DNA from: an uncultured Maritimibacter sp.
Lineage (GTDB): Bacteria; Pseudomonadota; Alphaproteobacteria; Rhodobacterales; Rhodobacteraceae
Length of the DNA stretch: 64,000 nucleotides
Direction of reading: 5' to 3'
Assembly (NCBI GenBank): GCA_913063035.1
Contig: CAJXYS010000010.1
Coordinates: forward strand, 1-64,000
Part shown: positions 54,664 to 64,000 of the stretch, one piece after another
Numbering within the stretch: position 1 is the first letter of the stretch
Layout of the letters: the number at the start of each line of letters is the position of its first letter
The notes under the pieces: generated by a model
Databases searched by the model: none
What the model saw: the letters and a program-made list of their open reading frames with translations, nothing else
Told to the model about the DNA's origin: nothing
Position numbers and translations under genes: made by a program

Positions 54664-56175
54664 TCAGAGTCCGAGCTTCGACGCCACGATCTGGTTGACT
54701 GCCTTTGGGTTGGCCTTGCCGCCGGTGGCCTTCATCACCTGGCCGACGAACCAGCCCGCGAGCTTTGGGTTGGTCTGGGCCTTTTCCACCTGGGCGGGGT
54801 TCTCGGCGATGATCTTGTCGACCGCGGCCTCGATGGCGCCGGTGTCGGTGACCTGTTTCATGCCGCGGGCCTCGACGATCTCGGCGGGGTCGCCGCCCTC
54901 GGCCCAGACGATCTCGAACAGTTCCTTGGCGATCTTGCCCGAGATGTCGCCCTTGGCGATCAGGTCGAGGATGCCGCCCAGCTGCGCGGCCGAGACGGGG
55001 CTCTCCTCGATGCCGAGATCTTCCTTGTTCAGCCGGCCGAACAGCTCGTTGATGACCCAGTTGGCCGCCTGCTTGCCGTCGCGGCCCCCGGCCACGGCCT
55101 CGAAGAAGGCGGCGTTGGCCGGTTCCGCCGTCAGCACGCCGGCGTCGTACTCGGTGATGCCGAAGTCCGTGACGAAGCGGGCCTTCTTCTCGTCCGGCAG
55201 TTCCGGCAGGCTGGCGGCGATGTCGTCCACCCAGGCCTGCTCGATCTCGAGCGGCAACAGGTCGGGGCAGGGGAAGTAGCGGTAGTCATGCGCCTCTTCC
55301 TTGGACCGCATCGAGCGTGTCTCGCCCTTGTCGGGATCGTAGAGGCGGGTTTCCTGCACAACCGCGCCGCCATCCTCGATGATCGCGATCTGGCGGCGCG
55401 CCTCGTATTCGATCGCCTGCTGGATGAAGCGCATCGAGTTCATGTTCTTGATCTCGCAGCGCGTTCCGAGATGGCTGAAATCCTGCGTTTCCTGGTACTT
55501 CTCGTAATCGCCCGGACGGCAGACCGACACGTTCACGTCGGCGCGCAGGTTGCCCGACTGCATGTTGCCGTCGCAGGTGCCGAGATAGCGCATGATCTGG
55601 CGCAGCTTGGCGACATAGGCGGCGGCTTCCTCGGGGCCGCGGATGTCGGGGCGGCTGACGATCTCCATCAGCGCGATGCCGGTGCGGTTGAGGTCCACGA
55701 AGGACATCGTCGGGTCCATGTCGTGGATCGACTTGCCGGCATCCTGCTCCATGTGGATGCGCTCGATCCGGACCTTGCGCGCAACGCCCGGCCCCATGTC
55801 CACCAGCACCTCGCCCTCGCCCACGAGCGGGTGGTAGAGCTGGCTGATCTGGTAGCCCTGCGGCAGGTCGGGATAGAAGTAGTTCTTGCGGTCGAAGGCC
55901 GAGACGAGGTTGATCTCCGCCTTGAGCCCGAGCCCGGTGCGCACCGCCTGGGCCACGCAGAATTCGTTGATCACCGGCAGCATGCCCGGCATCGCCGCGT
56001 CCACGAAGGCGACGTTGGAGTTGGGCTCGGCGCCGAATTCGGTCGAGGCGCCGGAGAACAGCTTGGCCCGGGACGCCACCTGCGCATGCACCTCGAGCCC
56101 GATCACGAGCTCCCAGTCCTGCTTGGCGCCGGCGATGATCTTCGGCTCCGGTTCGGTATAGGTCAGGTCGAGCAT
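54664..56175 (-). CDS. gatB: Asp/Glu-tRNA amidotransferase subunit B
   Basis: A 503-aa subunit of GatCAB, which amidates misacylated Asp-tRNA(Asn) and Glu-tRNA(Gln). Kinase-like domain signatures are [23 protein letters not shown] near 21-43, [12 protein letters not shown] near 64, [17 protein letters not shown] near 94 and the GatB motif [10 protein letters not shown] near 201. The C-terminal YqeY-like tail ends [17 protein letters not shown]. The stand-alone location, without gatA and gatC, is usual in this group. Confidence 0.96.
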   Translation of the reverse strand: MLDLTYTEPEPKIIAGAKQDWELVIGLEVHAQVASRAKLFSGASTEFGAEPNSNVAFVDAAMPGMLPVINEFCVAQAVRTGLGLKAEINLVSAFDRKNYFYPDLPQGYQISQLYHPLVGEGEVLVDMGPGVARKVRIERIHMEQDAGKSIHDMDPTMSFVDLNRTGIALMEIVSRPDIRGPEEAAAYVAKLRQIMRYLGTCDGNMQSGNLRADVNVSVCRPGDYEKYQETQDFSHLGTRCEIKNMNSMRFIQQAIEYEARRQIAIIEDGGAVVQETRLYDPDKGETRSMRSKEEAHDYRYFPCPDLLPLEIEQAWVDDIAASLPELPDEKKARFVTDFGITEYDAGVLTAEPANAAFFEAVAGGRDGKQAANWVINELFGRLNKEDLGIEESPVSAAQLGGILDLIAKGDISGKIAKELFEIVWAEGGDPAEIVEARGMKQVTDTGAIEAAVDKIIAENPAQVEKAQTNPKLAGWFVGQVMKATGGKANPKAVNQIVASKLGL

Positions 56176-56350
56176 CAGCGTCCTCCGTCGTCGATCCGCC
56201 TTCTAGGCCAGCCGGGGCGGGCGGGCAAGGGCGGACGCGCAGGGTTTCGCCGATCCGGGTTCGACGGCGGCGCCAGGGATTGCGTGGCCGGCGCGTCGGG
56301 GGCATTCTGCGCCCGATCCGCCGGCCTGCCGGCACTGCCGGGAAAACCCG

Positions 56351-56947
56351 ATGCGCCTGTCATATCGTTCCGCCGTCGCGCTCGTCGCGGTCCTTCTGGC
56401 CGCCGGCTGCGCGGAGCCGGTGGCCTCGACCAAGTCGCCGGACACGCCACCGCCGATGCGTTGGGATCATCGCCCCGAGGCCGATCGCTGGACCGCGGCG
56501 ACGATGGCGGCGCTGGACGGGCACGGCCGCGCCCTCGTCGCGCTGGAGCCCGCCGATGTCGGCGACTGGTGCCCGGCCTATCCCGAGGCGGACGCGGAAA
56601 CGCGCAAGGCCTTCTGGGCCGGTCTCATCTCTACCCTGGCCAAGCACGAAAGCACCTGGAACCCGGGGGCCGCCGGCGGTGGCGGGCGCTGGTTCGGCCT
56701 GGTGCAGATCGCCCCGGCCACGGCGCGGGGCTATGGCTGCGCCGCCGGGGACGCGGCGGCGCTGAAGGACGGGGCGAAGAACCTGTCCTGCGCGGTGCGG
56801 ATCATGGCCGAGACGGTGCCGCGCGACGGGGTGATCGCCGCGGGCGGGCGCGGGGTCGCGGCCGACTGGGGACCGTTCCACAGCGCGCGCAAGCGCGGCG
56901 ACATGCGCGCCTGGACCCGCGCGCAGAGCTACTGCCGCGACGGCTAG
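56351..56947 (+). CDS. Lytic-transglycosylase-like lipoprotein
   Basis: A 198-aa lipoprotein: signal MRLSYRSAVALVAVLLAAGC with the lipobox Cys at residue 20. The C-terminal SLT-like fold has the probable catalytic Glu in AKHESTWNP near 96-104, then GLVQIAPATARGYGC near 115-129, matching the ES and GLMQI motifs of lytic transglycosylases, and a cysteine pair. It is expected at the inner leaflet of the outer membrane, cutting peptidoglycan. Activity is inferred from motifs. Confidence 0.8.
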   Translation: MRLSYRSAVALVAVLLAAGCAEPVASTKSPDTPPPMRWDHRPEADRWTAATMAALDGHGRALVALEPADVGDWCPAYPEADAETRKAFWAGLISTLAKHESTWNPGAAGGGGRWFGLVQIAPATARGYGCAAGDAAALKDGAKNLSCAVRIMAETVPRDGVIAAGGRGVAADWGPFHSARKRGDMRAWTRAQSYCRDG

Positions 56948-56953
56948 GGGGCC

Positions 56954-57832
56954 TCAGTATCCGCCCGCCGTCTCGCGCGCCCAGCTCGGCATGCGGGTGG
57001 TCTGCACCAGCGAAACCGTCGGCGCGTGGCGTCCGCCAAGCGCCAGCGTCTCGTTCATCAGCATCTCTATCCCGTCCTGGGAATTGGACGAGATCCGTTC
57101 GGGCGCGATCGGCTTGCCGATGGTGATGCGGTAAGGCTGGCGATCCTTGTTGAGCGTCTCGTGGAACAGCGTGATGTCGCGCAGGGTCGGGTGGATGAGG
57201 TCGAAGATGTAGAACAGCGCGGAATTGCGCGCCCGGATGTTGACCGGGATCACGGGCAGCTCGAACTTGCGCGCGATCATCGCCGCCGAGGGCATCCAGG
57301 GCCGCTCGAACAGCCGGAGCCCGCGCCGCTTGGCCAGGCGTCCCGACGGGAACAGGACGCCGAGACGACCGGCATCGACCGCCTTGCGGGTATAGGCCAT
57401 GGTCTCGCGGGTCTTGGCGTGGCTGCGCTTTTCCTTGCGCCATTCGACCGGCGCGATCATGTCCTGCATCTGCGGCAGCACACGCAGGATGTCGGAATTG
57501 GCGTAGTAATAGGCGTCCGGCCGGACCTGGCGCAGCACGTGGTGCAGGATGATCCCGTCCGCGATCCCGGTCGGATGATTGGACACGATCAGCGCCGCGC
57601 CGTTGCGCGGAATGTTCTCGAGGCCCGAGAATTCCACGTCGCGCGCGATGAGCGCGGCCATGCGGGACATGATCTCGGGCGGGGCGGCGTCCTCGATCGC
57701 GGTGCCGATCTCCAGCGTCCGGTCGTAGCCGAGCATCCGGTTCAGAACCCGGCGCACGGGCGGCACGGCCCAGTGCTCTCGGTAGAGCCACGGCGCGCGC
57801 TCGGCAATCAGCGGGTCGATTCTGTCCTTCAT
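56954..57832 (-). CDS. Lysophospholipid acyltransferase family protein
   Basis: A 292-aa PlsC-like acyltransferase. The acceptor motif is SNHPTGIADGIIL near 92-104 (NHxxxxD), and VLFPSGRLAKR near 171-181 replaces the usual FPEG block. PVIPVNIRARNSALFY near 207 is the third motif. Members move acyl groups to lysophosphatidate or ornithine lipids; the substrate is undecided. The start is the ATG opening MKDRIDPL. It converges on the lipoprotein gene 6 bp away. Confidence 0.85.
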   Translation of the reverse strand: MKDRIDPLIAERAPWLYREHWAVPPVRRVLNRMLGYDRTLEIGTAIEDAAPPEIMSRMAALIARDVEFSGLENIPRNGAALIVSNHPTGIADGIILHHVLRQVRPDAYYYANSDILRVLPQMQDMIAPVEWRKEKRSHAKTRETMAYTRKAVDAGRLGVLFPSGRLAKRRGLRLFERPWMPSAAMIARKFELPVIPVNIRARNSALFYIFDLIHPTLRDITLFHETLNKDRQPYRITIGKPIAPERISSNSQDGIEMLMNETLALGGRHAPTVSLVQTTRMPSWARETAGGY

Positions 57833-57959
57833 GGCGTCGTTCCACCAAAGCGGCGTTACACCAATGTGACACCTGCCGGTATCCGGGCGCAAGCCGATCC
57901 CGCGCGATCCGGCGCATCGGCGCGGATCCGCGAGACCGGCGACGCCGTTTGGCACGCCG

Positions 57960-58520
57960 TCACGACGCGGCGCCCGCGCGGTCGCCGCTTTGCACCTCGT
58001 CGATGATTTTCTGGACGAAATCCTCCAGATCACCGGGGTTTCGGCTGGTCACGACGCCGCCATCGGCCACGACGGGCGCGTCCACGACCTCGGCGCCGGC
58101 ATTTTTCAGATCGGTCCGGATGGACGGGTACGAGGTCATCCTGCGGCCCTCGGCCACGCCGGCCTCGACCAGCATCCAGGGCCCGTGGCAGATCGCGGCC
58201 ACGACCTTGCCGCTGTCCGCGAAGTCCCGGACGAGCTGCACGGCGTCGGCGTCGAGGCGCAGAAGATCGGGATTGATCTGACCGCCGGGCAGCACCAGCG
58301 CGTCGTAATCCCCGGCCTCCGTGTCGGCGATCGCACGGTCCGCATGAGCCTGGTCGCCCCAGTGATCGGTCTTCCAGCCCCGGATGTCCTCGCCGTCCGG
58401 TGTCGCGAGATCCACCGTCGCGCCGGTTGATCGGAGCTTTTGGCGCGGGGCCTCCAGTTCCGACTGCTCGAAACCGTGGGTGGCCATGATCAGGATGCGG
58501 GCGTCGTTGATCGCGGGCAT
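57960..58520 (-). CDS. PfpI/DJ-1 family protein
   Basis: A 186-aa protein of the type 1 glutamine-amidotransferase-like superfamily. The nucleophile Cys is in VVAAICHGPWMLVEAGV near 107-123, the usual PfpI elbow, with an upstream Glu in HGFEQSELEAP near 16-26. Members act as proteases, glyoxalases or deglycases; the exact role is unclear. The start ATG opens MPAINDARILIM. Confidence 0.88.
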   Translation of the reverse strand: MPAINDARILIMATHGFEQSELEAPRQKLRSTGATVDLATPDGEDIRGWKTDHWGDQAHADRAIADTEAGDYDALVLPGGQINPDLLRLDADAVQLVRDFADSGKVVAAICHGPWMLVEAGVAEGRRMTSYPSIRTDLKNAGAEVVDAPVVADGGVVTSRNPGDLEDFVQKIIDEVQSGDRAGAAS

Positions 58521-58589
58521 CGGGGTCTCCTTGACTGCGCTAGGGAAAGGTTCGACCCCGCCAACGCGCATCCCCTTGTCCCGGTTCCC

Positions 58590-61163
58590 TCAGCCCTCGA
58601 GGATTCGCCCGGTCATCTCGTCCATGTCGCGCGACAGCTCGGCGCGGTCGCGGATCCGCTGCAGCGCGGCCCGCATCTGCGCCTGGCGGTCGGCGTCGTA
58701 GCGATGCCAGGTCTCGAAGGCGCTTGCCATGCGCGCCGCCGCCTGCGGATTGCGCCCGTCGAGCCGGATCAGCCAGTCCGCCACCAGCTCGTAGCCCGCG
58801 CCGGACGGGTCGTGGAACCCGGCCGGGTTCATCATCGCGAAGGCCCCGATGACGGCGCGGAACCGGTTCGGATTGGTCCAGTCGAAATCCGGATGCTCGG
58901 TGAGCCGGCGTGTGACGGCGACGGCCTCCGCGGGGGTGGCGTTCGCGGCCTGCAGGGTGAACCACTTGTCGAGCACCAGCCGGTCCGCCTGCCAGCGGTC
59001 GTAGAACCGCGCCGCCGCCGCGGCGCCGGCGCCGGCGCGCAGCAGGCAGTCGAAGGCGGCGAGTTCCTCGGTCATGTTGCGCGCCGCCGCGAACTGCGCC
59101 CCGGCCAGCCTGCCGCCGTCGAGACGGGTCAGGTAGGACAGCGCCGCCTGCCTGAGCGCGCGCCGGCCGGCGGCGGCCGCGTCGGGGCTGTAGGGTCCGG
59201 GCACGTCCATGCCGCGGTAAAGCTCCTCCAGCCGGCCCGCATGCGCCCCGGCGATGGCGGTGGACAGGGCCTCGCGGGCGGCGTGGATCGCCAGCGGGTC
59301 CGGCGTGACGCCCGCCTCGTAGAGGCCCTGCGCCAGGTCGTCGGGGCCGGGCAGCCGCAGCGCCAGCGCGGTGAAGGCTGGGTCGAGATCCGTGTCGGCC
59401 ATAACCCGGCCGAGCGCCTCCATGAAGGCCGTGTCCGGCGCGGCCCCGTCGGTGACCATGCGCATCAGCGCGTCCTTGGCCAGGGCGCGGCCCGCCTCCC
59501 AGCGGTTGAAGGGGTCGGTGTCATGGGCCAGCAGGAAGGCGCGCTCGGCGTTGTCCGGCTGCCGGGTCAGGATCACCGGCGCCGAGAAGCCGCGCAGGAT
59601 CGACGGGATCGGCCGCGCCGCCAGGCCGTCGAAGCGGAAGCTCTGCTCGGCCTCGGTCATCTCCAGCAGCGTGGTCGGCACCACCTCGTGGCCATTGGGG
59701 TTGAGCAGGCCAACCGCGATCGGGATGACCTGCGGCGCCTTCGCGGGCTGGCCGGGGGTGGGGGGCGTCTCCTGGCGGAAGGTCAGCGTGTAGGTGCCGC
59801 TTTCCCAGGCCTCGGTGACATGCAGACGGGGCGTGCCGGCCTGGCTGTACCAGCGCTTGAACTGCGACAGGTCGCGGCCGGTCGCGTCCTCGAAGACACG
59901 AAGCCAGTCCTCGATGGTCGCCGCGTCGCCGTCGTGGCGGTCGAAATAGAGATCGAGCGCGGCGCGGTAGCCGTCCTCACCGACCAGCCGCTTCAGCATG
60001 CCGATCACCTCGGCGCCCTTTTCGTAGACGGTGGCGGTGTAGAAGTTGTTGATCTCCACGTAGCTCTCGGGACGCACCGGGTGGGCGAGCGGGCCGTTAT
60101 CCTCGCGGAACTGGCGCGCGCGCAGCATCAGCACGTCGTCGATCCGTTTCACCGCGGCCGAGCGCATGTCGCCGGTGAACTCCTGGTCGCGGAAGACGGT
60201 CAGGCCTTCCTTCAGGCAGAGCTGGAACCAGTCGCGGCAGGTGATGCGGTTGCCGGTCCAGTTGTGAAAGTATTCATGGGCGATGATGCCCTCGATCCGC
60301 TCGAAATCCTGGTCGGTCGCGGTCTCGGGACTGGCGAGCACGAACTTGGAGTTGAAGACGTTGAGCCCCTTGTTCTCCATCGCGCCCATGTTGAAATCGT
60401 CGACCGCGACGATGTTGAAGACGTCGAGATCGTATTCGCGGCCGTAGACCTTCTCGTCCCAGCGCATCGAGCGTTTCAGCGCGTCGAGGGCATAGGCGCA
60501 GCGGTCCTCGTCGCCCGGGCGCACCCATATATTCAGCGCCACCCCGCGCCCCGAGGCGGTGGTGAACCGATCGGACACCGCCGCCAGGTCGCCGGCCACC
60601 AGCGCGAAGAGGTAGCTCGGCTTCGGCCACGGGTCGTGCCACTCGGCCCAGCCGTCGCCGCTGTCCACCGGGTTGCCGTTGGACAGAAGGACCGGCAACG
60701 CGGCCTCGATGCGCACGGTGAAGGGGGCCATGACGTCCGGGCGGTCGGGATAATAGGTGATGCGGCGAAAGCCCTGCGCTTCGCATTGGGTGCAGTACAT
60801 CCCCCGCGACATGTAAAGCCCCTCGAGCGCGGTATTGCCCGCGGGATCGATCTCGACCTCGGCGGTCCAGGTGAACGGCCCGTCGGGCAGCTGGTCGGCC
60901 GGCAGGGTCAGCCCGGTCTCGTCCGGGGCCAAGGCCGCGTCCCCCAGCGGCGTGTCGTCGATCGCGGCGGAGATCAGCCGGATCTGTTCGCCGTCGAGCC
61001 GCAGATCGCCGCGCGGCACGGCCGGGTTCGGGCGGAACGCGATCCGCGAGAGCACCCGCGTCGCGCCGGGATCCAGCCGGAAGGTCAGGTGCACCGCGTC
61101 CACCAGCCAGGCTGGCGGGCGGTAGTCGGACAGGTGAACGGCGGTCGGGGCGGGATCGCGCAT
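58590..61163 (-). CDS. pepN: Aminopeptidase N (M1)
   Basis: An 857-aa zinc aminopeptidase that removes N-terminal residues during peptide turnover. The substrate motif GAMENKGLNVF is near 258, and the zinc site HEYFHNW near 295 is followed by KEGLTVFRDQEF with the third ligand Glu. Catalytic Tyr is expected in NNFYTATVYEKGAEVIGML near 367-385. The C-terminal DUF3458-type helical domain follows. Length matches the Escherichia coli-type enzyme. The gene is alone on its strand after the PfpI gene. Confidence 0.95.
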   Translation of the reverse strand: MRDPAPTAVHLSDYRPPAWLVDAVHLTFRLDPGATRVLSRIAFRPNPAVPRGDLRLDGEQIRLISAAIDDTPLGDAALAPDETGLTLPADQLPDGPFTWTAEVEIDPAGNTALEGLYMSRGMYCTQCEAQGFRRITYYPDRPDVMAPFTVRIEAALPVLLSNGNPVDSGDGWAEWHDPWPKPSYLFALVAGDLAAVSDRFTTASGRGVALNIWVRPGDEDRCAYALDALKRSMRWDEKVYGREYDLDVFNIVAVDDFNMGAMENKGLNVFNSKFVLASPETATDQDFERIEGIIAHEYFHNWTGNRITCRDWFQLCLKEGLTVFRDQEFTGDMRSAAVKRIDDVLMLRARQFREDNGPLAHPVRPESYVEINNFYTATVYEKGAEVIGMLKRLVGEDGYRAALDLYFDRHDGDAATIEDWLRVFEDATGRDLSQFKRWYSQAGTPRLHVTEAWESGTYTLTFRQETPPTPGQPAKAPQVIPIAVGLLNPNGHEVVPTTLLEMTEAEQSFRFDGLAARPIPSILRGFSAPVILTRQPDNAERAFLLAHDTDPFNRWEAGRALAKDALMRMVTDGAAPDTAFMEALGRVMADTDLDPAFTALALRLPGPDDLAQGLYEAGVTPDPLAIHAAREALSTAIAGAHAGRLEELYRGMDVPGPYSPDAAAAGRRALRQAALSYLTRLDGGRLAGAQFAAARNMTEELAAFDCLLRAGAGAAAAARFYDRWQADRLVLDKWFTLQAANATPAEAVAVTRRLTEHPDFDWTNPNRFRAVIGAFAMMNPAGFHDPSGAGYELVADWLIRLDGRNPQAAARMASAFETWHRYDADRQAQMRAALQRIRDRAELSRDMDEMTGRILEG

Positions 61164-61308
61164 CTGGGAAACCTCTCATCTCGCGCCGACGTGAAAGCGG
61201 CGGGCGTGTTTCGCCCCTGACAATCATCATCCGGCGGCTAGGTGCAAGGGGGAACCGGGGCCGCGCCCCGGCGTTTGACCAGTGACGAAAACCGAAAAGG
61301 AGCAATCC

Positions 61309-61515
61309 ATGTCGGCTTCCGACACGAGACTTGAAAAGCAGAAGGCCCGCCACCGCGCCCCGCTGATCGTGCTGGGGCTCTGCCTCGCCGCTGCCGCGCT
61401 GGCGATGCTGTTCTATGTCAGCTACGGCTTCACCGAAGGGCAGGATCCGGCCGGCGCCGAGCGCCAGATCGAGGTCGCGCCAGGCGGCGGCCAGATCGAC
61501 GCGGCCGAGGACTGA
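61309..61515 (+). CDS. Small single-helix membrane protein
   Basis: A 68-aa protein with a basic N-terminus (RLEKQKARHR), one membrane helix at about 19-39 and an acidic tail. AAAAGGAG lies 7 nt before the ATG and is the best ribosome site in the region, which supports a real gene. I do not recognise a family. A GC-rich hairpin (61255-61261 with 61265-61271) precedes it. Confidence 0.7.
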   Translation: MSASDTRLEKQKARHRAPLIVLGLCLAAAALAMLFYVSYGFTEGQDPAGAERQIEVAPGGGQIDAAED

Positions 61516-61563
61516 CGCCCTTTCCCACCTTTACCGCGCCCGTGGCCCCTCTATCTCCGGGCC

Positions 61564-63093
61564 ATGAAACAGCCCGTCACGATCCTCTGGTTCAAGCGTG
61601 ACCTGCGGGTGGCCGATCACGCGGCCCTCGCGGCGGCGGCGGCCGGGGACGGGCCGGTCATACCCCTCTACATCGCGGAACCGGACTACTGGGCGCTGCC
61701 GGACACCTCGGCACGGCAGTGGGCGGTTTTCGCGGAAAGCCTGGCCGAGCTGCGCGCCGAGCTGGCCGCGCTGGGCGCCGCCCTGGTCGTTCGCCGGGGC
61801 GACGCGGTGTCGGTGCTGGAAGACATGCGCGCCAGGCACGGCGTGACGCGGCTGGTCAGCCACGAGGAGACCGGCAATGGCTGGACCTATGCCCGCGACC
61901 GGCGCGTCGCCGCCTGGGCGCGGGGGCAGGGCGTCGAATGGGCGGAATATCCGCAATGCGCGGTGATCCGCCGGCTCGGCGGGCGTGACGGATGGGCCGC
62001 GCGGCGCACGCGCTTCGTGCGCGCGGTTCCGGTCGCACCCCCTCTGCGGCTGCGCCCGGTGCCCGGTATCGATCCGGGCGCGATCCCCGCGGCGCGCGCG
62101 CTCGGCCTCTCGCCGGATCTCTGCCCCGGTCGGCAGCGGGGTGGCCGGCGCGCGGCGCTGGAGACGCTCGAGAGTTTCCTGTCGGATCGCGGGCGCGACT
62201 ATCGCCGGGCGATGGCGTCGCCCGGCGCCGGGGCGCGAGCCTGTTCGCGGATCTCCGTGCACCTGGCCACGGGGGCGCTGTCCGTGCGCGAGGCCGCGCA
62301 GGCCGGCGCGGAACGGCAGCGGCAGGTTCAGGGCACCCGCGCGGGCTGGGTGGGCAGCCTTCGGAGCTTTTCGAGCCGGCTTGCCTGGCGGGATCACTTC
62401 ACCCAGAAACTCGAGGACGCGCCTGGGCTCGAGACCCGCTGCCTGCACTCCGCCTACGAGGATCTGCGCCCGCGCCCCGGCGACGCTGCGCTGCTGGCGG
62501 CCTGGCAGACGGGCGAGACCGGCATTCCCTTCGTCGATGCCTGTATGCGCAGCCTCGTTGCCACGGGATGGCTGAATTTCCGCATGCGCGCGATGCTGAT
62601 GGCGGTGGCGAGCTACCATCTCTGGCTCGACTGGCGCGACAGCGGCCCGCATCTCGCGCGGATGTTCACCGATTACGAGCCGGGGATCCATTGGCCGCAA
62701 TGCCAGATGCAGTCCGGCACGACGGGCACCAACACGATCCGTATCTACAACCCCGTGAAACAGGGCCGCGACCAGGACCCTGACGGCGTCTTTACCCGGT
62801 ACTGGCTGCCGGAACTGGCAGATGTGCCGGATGCCTGGCTGCAGGAGCCCTGGCGCTGGGACGGGGCGGGCCGCGTGCTGGGCCGGGCCTATCCCGCGCC
62901 GGTGGTCGACGTGGCGGCGGCGGTGCGCGACGCGCGTGACCGGGTCTGGGCGGTCCGGCGCGGCGCGGCCTACCGCGACGAGGCCGACCGGCTGGTCCGG
63001 CGCCACGGCAGCCGCAAGCGCGCCGACAGCCGCGGCCCCCGGCGTCTCAAGCCCCGCACCGGCGGGGCGGCGCAGCTCCGCTTCGATTTCTGA
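61564..63093 (+). CDS. Cryptochrome/photolyase family protein
   Basis: A 509-aa flavoprotein. The N-terminal photolyase alpha/beta domain opens [16 protein letters not shown] (7-22). The helical FAD domain includes [18 protein letters not shown] near 273-290, [32 protein letters not shown] near 321-352 and [26 protein letters not shown] near 384-409. It probably repairs UV dimers with blue light, but a cryptochrome photoreceptor is possible. The stop overlaps the start of a DUF2256 gene. Confidence 0.9.
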   Translation: MKQPVTILWFKRDLRVADHAALAAAAAGDGPVIPLYIAEPDYWALPDTSARQWAVFAESLAELRAELAALGAALVVRRGDAVSVLEDMRARHGVTRLVSHEETGNGWTYARDRRVAAWARGQGVEWAEYPQCAVIRRLGGRDGWAARRTRFVRAVPVAPPLRLRPVPGIDPGAIPAARALGLSPDLCPGRQRGGRRAALETLESFLSDRGRDYRRAMASPGAGARACSRISVHLATGALSVREAAQAGAERQRQVQGTRAGWVGSLRSFSSRLAWRDHFTQKLEDAPGLETRCLHSAYEDLRPRPGDAALLAAWQTGETGIPFVDACMRSLVATGWLNFRMRAMLMAVASYHLWLDWRDSGPHLARMFTDYEPGIHWPQCQMQSGTTGTNTIRIYNPVKQGRDQDPDGVFTRYWLPELADVPDAWLQEPWRWDGAGRVLGRAYPAPVVDVAAAVRDARDRVWAVRRGAAYRDEADRLVRRHGSRKRADSRGPRRLKPRTGGAAQLRFDF

Positions 63094-63281
63094 TGGGCCG
63101 CCAACGCCGCAAGGGCGACCTGCCCGAGAAGACCTGCGCGGTTTGCGGGCGGCCTTTTGCCTGGCGCAGGAAATGGGCGCGCGACTGGGAGGCCGTGCGG
63201 TATTGCTCGGAACGCTGCCGCCGGGGCCGGCGTTCGGAAGCGAAAGAAGCAGCTTCGCGTGAATCTGGTCAAAAAAACTGA
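63093..63281 (+). CDS. DUF2256 zinc-finger-like small protein
   Basis: A 62-aa basic protein with [29 protein letters not shown] near 15-43, holding two CxxC-type pairs likely to bind zinc. This is the DUF2256 family. The ATG overlaps the photolyase TGA by one base, so the two are translationally coupled. DUF2256 genes are often next to photolyase or cryptochrome genes, suggesting a linked but unknown role. Confidence 0.9.
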   Translation: MGRQRRKGDLPEKTCAVCGRPFAWRRKWARDWEAVRYCSERCRRGRRSEAKEAASRESGQKN

Positions 63282-63320
63282 CCACGGTTGTTGCCTATCG
63301 GAAACTTTTTTCCTAAGCCG

Positions 63321-63336
63321 TGCACAACTGCACACA
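63321..63336. promoter_or_regulatory. Tandem TGCACAAC/TGCACACA upstream of glcB
   Basis: Two 8-bp near-repeats stand head to tail 18 bp before the malate synthase ATG and overlap the expected promoter-leader region. They are candidate half-sites for a regulator; none can be named from sequence. Confidence 0.35.
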
Positions 63337-63353
63337 TCCGACAGGAGGCGTCC

Positions 63354-64000
63354 ATGAGCGACCGCGTTGAAAAGAAGGGCCTTCAGGTGGCCCGAGACCT
63401 GGCCGACTTCATCGAGGAAAAGGCCCTGCCCGGCACCGGGGTGACGGCGGACGCGTTCTGGGAAGGCCTGAGCGGTCTCGTCCACGATCTGGGACCGAAG
63501 AACCGCGCGCTGTTGGAAAAACGCGCGGCGATCCAGGAAAAGATCGACAACTGGCATATCGAGCGCCAGGGGCGGCCGCTGGAGCTGGGCGCGTACCGGG
63601 AATTCCTCGAGTCGCTGGGCTACCTGCTGCCCGAGGGCGAGGATTTCGCCATCGGCACCGAGAATGTCGACGACGAGATCGCGGCCATCCCGGGCCCGCA
63701 GCTCGTGGTGCCGATCACCAATGCCCGTTACGCGCTGAACGCCGCCAATGCGCGCTGGGGCTCGCTCTATGACGCGCTCTACGGCACCGATGCGCTGGGC
63801 GACCTGCCGCAGGGCAAGGGCTATGACGCCAAGCGCGGCGCCCGTGTCATCGCCTGGGGGCGTGCCTTCCTCGACGATATCGCGCCGCTCGACGGGGTCA
63901 GCCATGCCGAGGTCACCGGCTACCGCGTCGCGGACGGCGCGCTGGTCGCGGCGACCCGCGACGGCCAGGCCGGGCTGAAGACCCCCGGCCAGTTCGCCGG
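63354..64000 (+). CDS. glcB: Malate synthase G, 3' end outside window
   Basis: The first 215 codons of an enzyme that condenses glyoxylate with acetyl-CoA. The opening VEKKGLQVARDLADFIEEKALPGTG and LVVPITNARYALNAANARWGSLYDALYGTDALG near 122-154 are specific to the large monomeric G isoform. ACAGGAGGCGTCC precedes the ATG. The frame stays open to the last base. It serves growth on acetate or glycolate through the glyoxylate bypass. Confidence 0.94.
   Translation, partial: MSDRVEKKGLQVARDLADFIEEKALPGTGVTADAFWEGLSGLVHDLGPKNRALLEKRAAIQEKIDNWHIERQGRPLELGAYREFLESLGYLLPEGEDFAIGTENVDDEIAAIPGPQLVVPITNARYALNAANARWGSLYDALYGTDALGDLPQGKGYDAKRGARVIAWGRAFLDDIAPLDGVSHAEVTGYRVADGALVAATRDGQAGLKTPGQFA

Overview
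The window is one contiguous piece of a high-G+C alphaproteobacterial chromosome, most likely from the Rhodobacteraceae (Rhodobacter/Roseobacter relatives). The evidence is the FtsZ tail and dcw gene order, a DUF2484 gene between murC and murB, meso-DAP-type MurE, aerobic-type CobS/CobT, two DUF1127 genes each followed by CCUCCUCCC-loop hairpins of the kind known as CcsR/'cuckoo' RNAs in Rhodobacter, and an unusually long mraZ leader like the one carrying the sRNA UpsM. I see no phage, transposase, CRISPR array or plasmid gene. Codon use looks uniform, so this is mostly core genome.

Layout. 1-7.4 kb: the 3' part of a tRNA-Tyr, two poorly characterised genes, and a histidine block on the minus strand (hisB-hisH, then hisA-hisF-hisE) split by a plus-strand sodium:solute symporter with a tiny membrane partner and a DUF2147 gene; then tRNA-Gly(GCC). 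7.4-15.9 kb: MAPEG protein, pyruvate carboxylase, an FMN-dependent 2-hydroxyacid dehydrogenase, a ZIP-type transporter (all minus) and the UvrD helicase (plus). 15.9-17.0 kb: two paralogous minus-strand units, each made of a promoter, a small DUF1127 gene and tandem stem-loops (five in one, two in the other) whose loops carry an anti-Shine-Dalgarno sequence, CCUCCUCCC or a close variant. 17.0-19.4 kb: an MFS exporter with a strong leader hairpin, and the Fe-S carrier ApbC/Mrp.

19.4-40.5 kb is the dcw division and cell-wall cluster: mraZ, rsmH, ftsL, ftsI, murE, murF, mraY, murD, then an antisense YhiN-type flavoprotein and a palindromic repeat, then ftsW, murG, murC, DUF2484, murB, ddl, ftsQ, ftsA, ftsZ, ended by a classic terminator. 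Most neighbours overlap or abut, so the two halves look like operons that build UDP-MurNAc-pentapeptide, lipid II and the divisome. The regions upstream of mraZ and of ftsZ share a 13-bp identical element that resembles an NrdR box. lpxC, bamD and recN follow.

44-64 kb: a SnoaL-like protein, a D-lactate/glycolate-type FAD dehydrogenase, a CLC chloride transporter, DUF427, aminopeptidase P, the cobaltochelatase subunits CobT and CobS, a J-domain protein, BolA, a DUF4177 protein, GatB, a lytic-transglycosylase-like lipoprotein, an acyltransferase, a PfpI-family protein, aminopeptidase N, a photolyase/cryptochrome with an overlapping DUF2256 gene, and the 5' part of malate synthase G, cut by the window end.

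The most interesting material is non-coding: the two DUF1127/anti-SD hairpin units, the long mraZ leader with a perfect 15-bp inverted repeat at its head, the motif shared by mraZ and ftsZ, an in-frame 39-bp tandem duplication covering the ddl stop and ftsQ start, and the palindromic repeat where the dcw cluster is interrupted.
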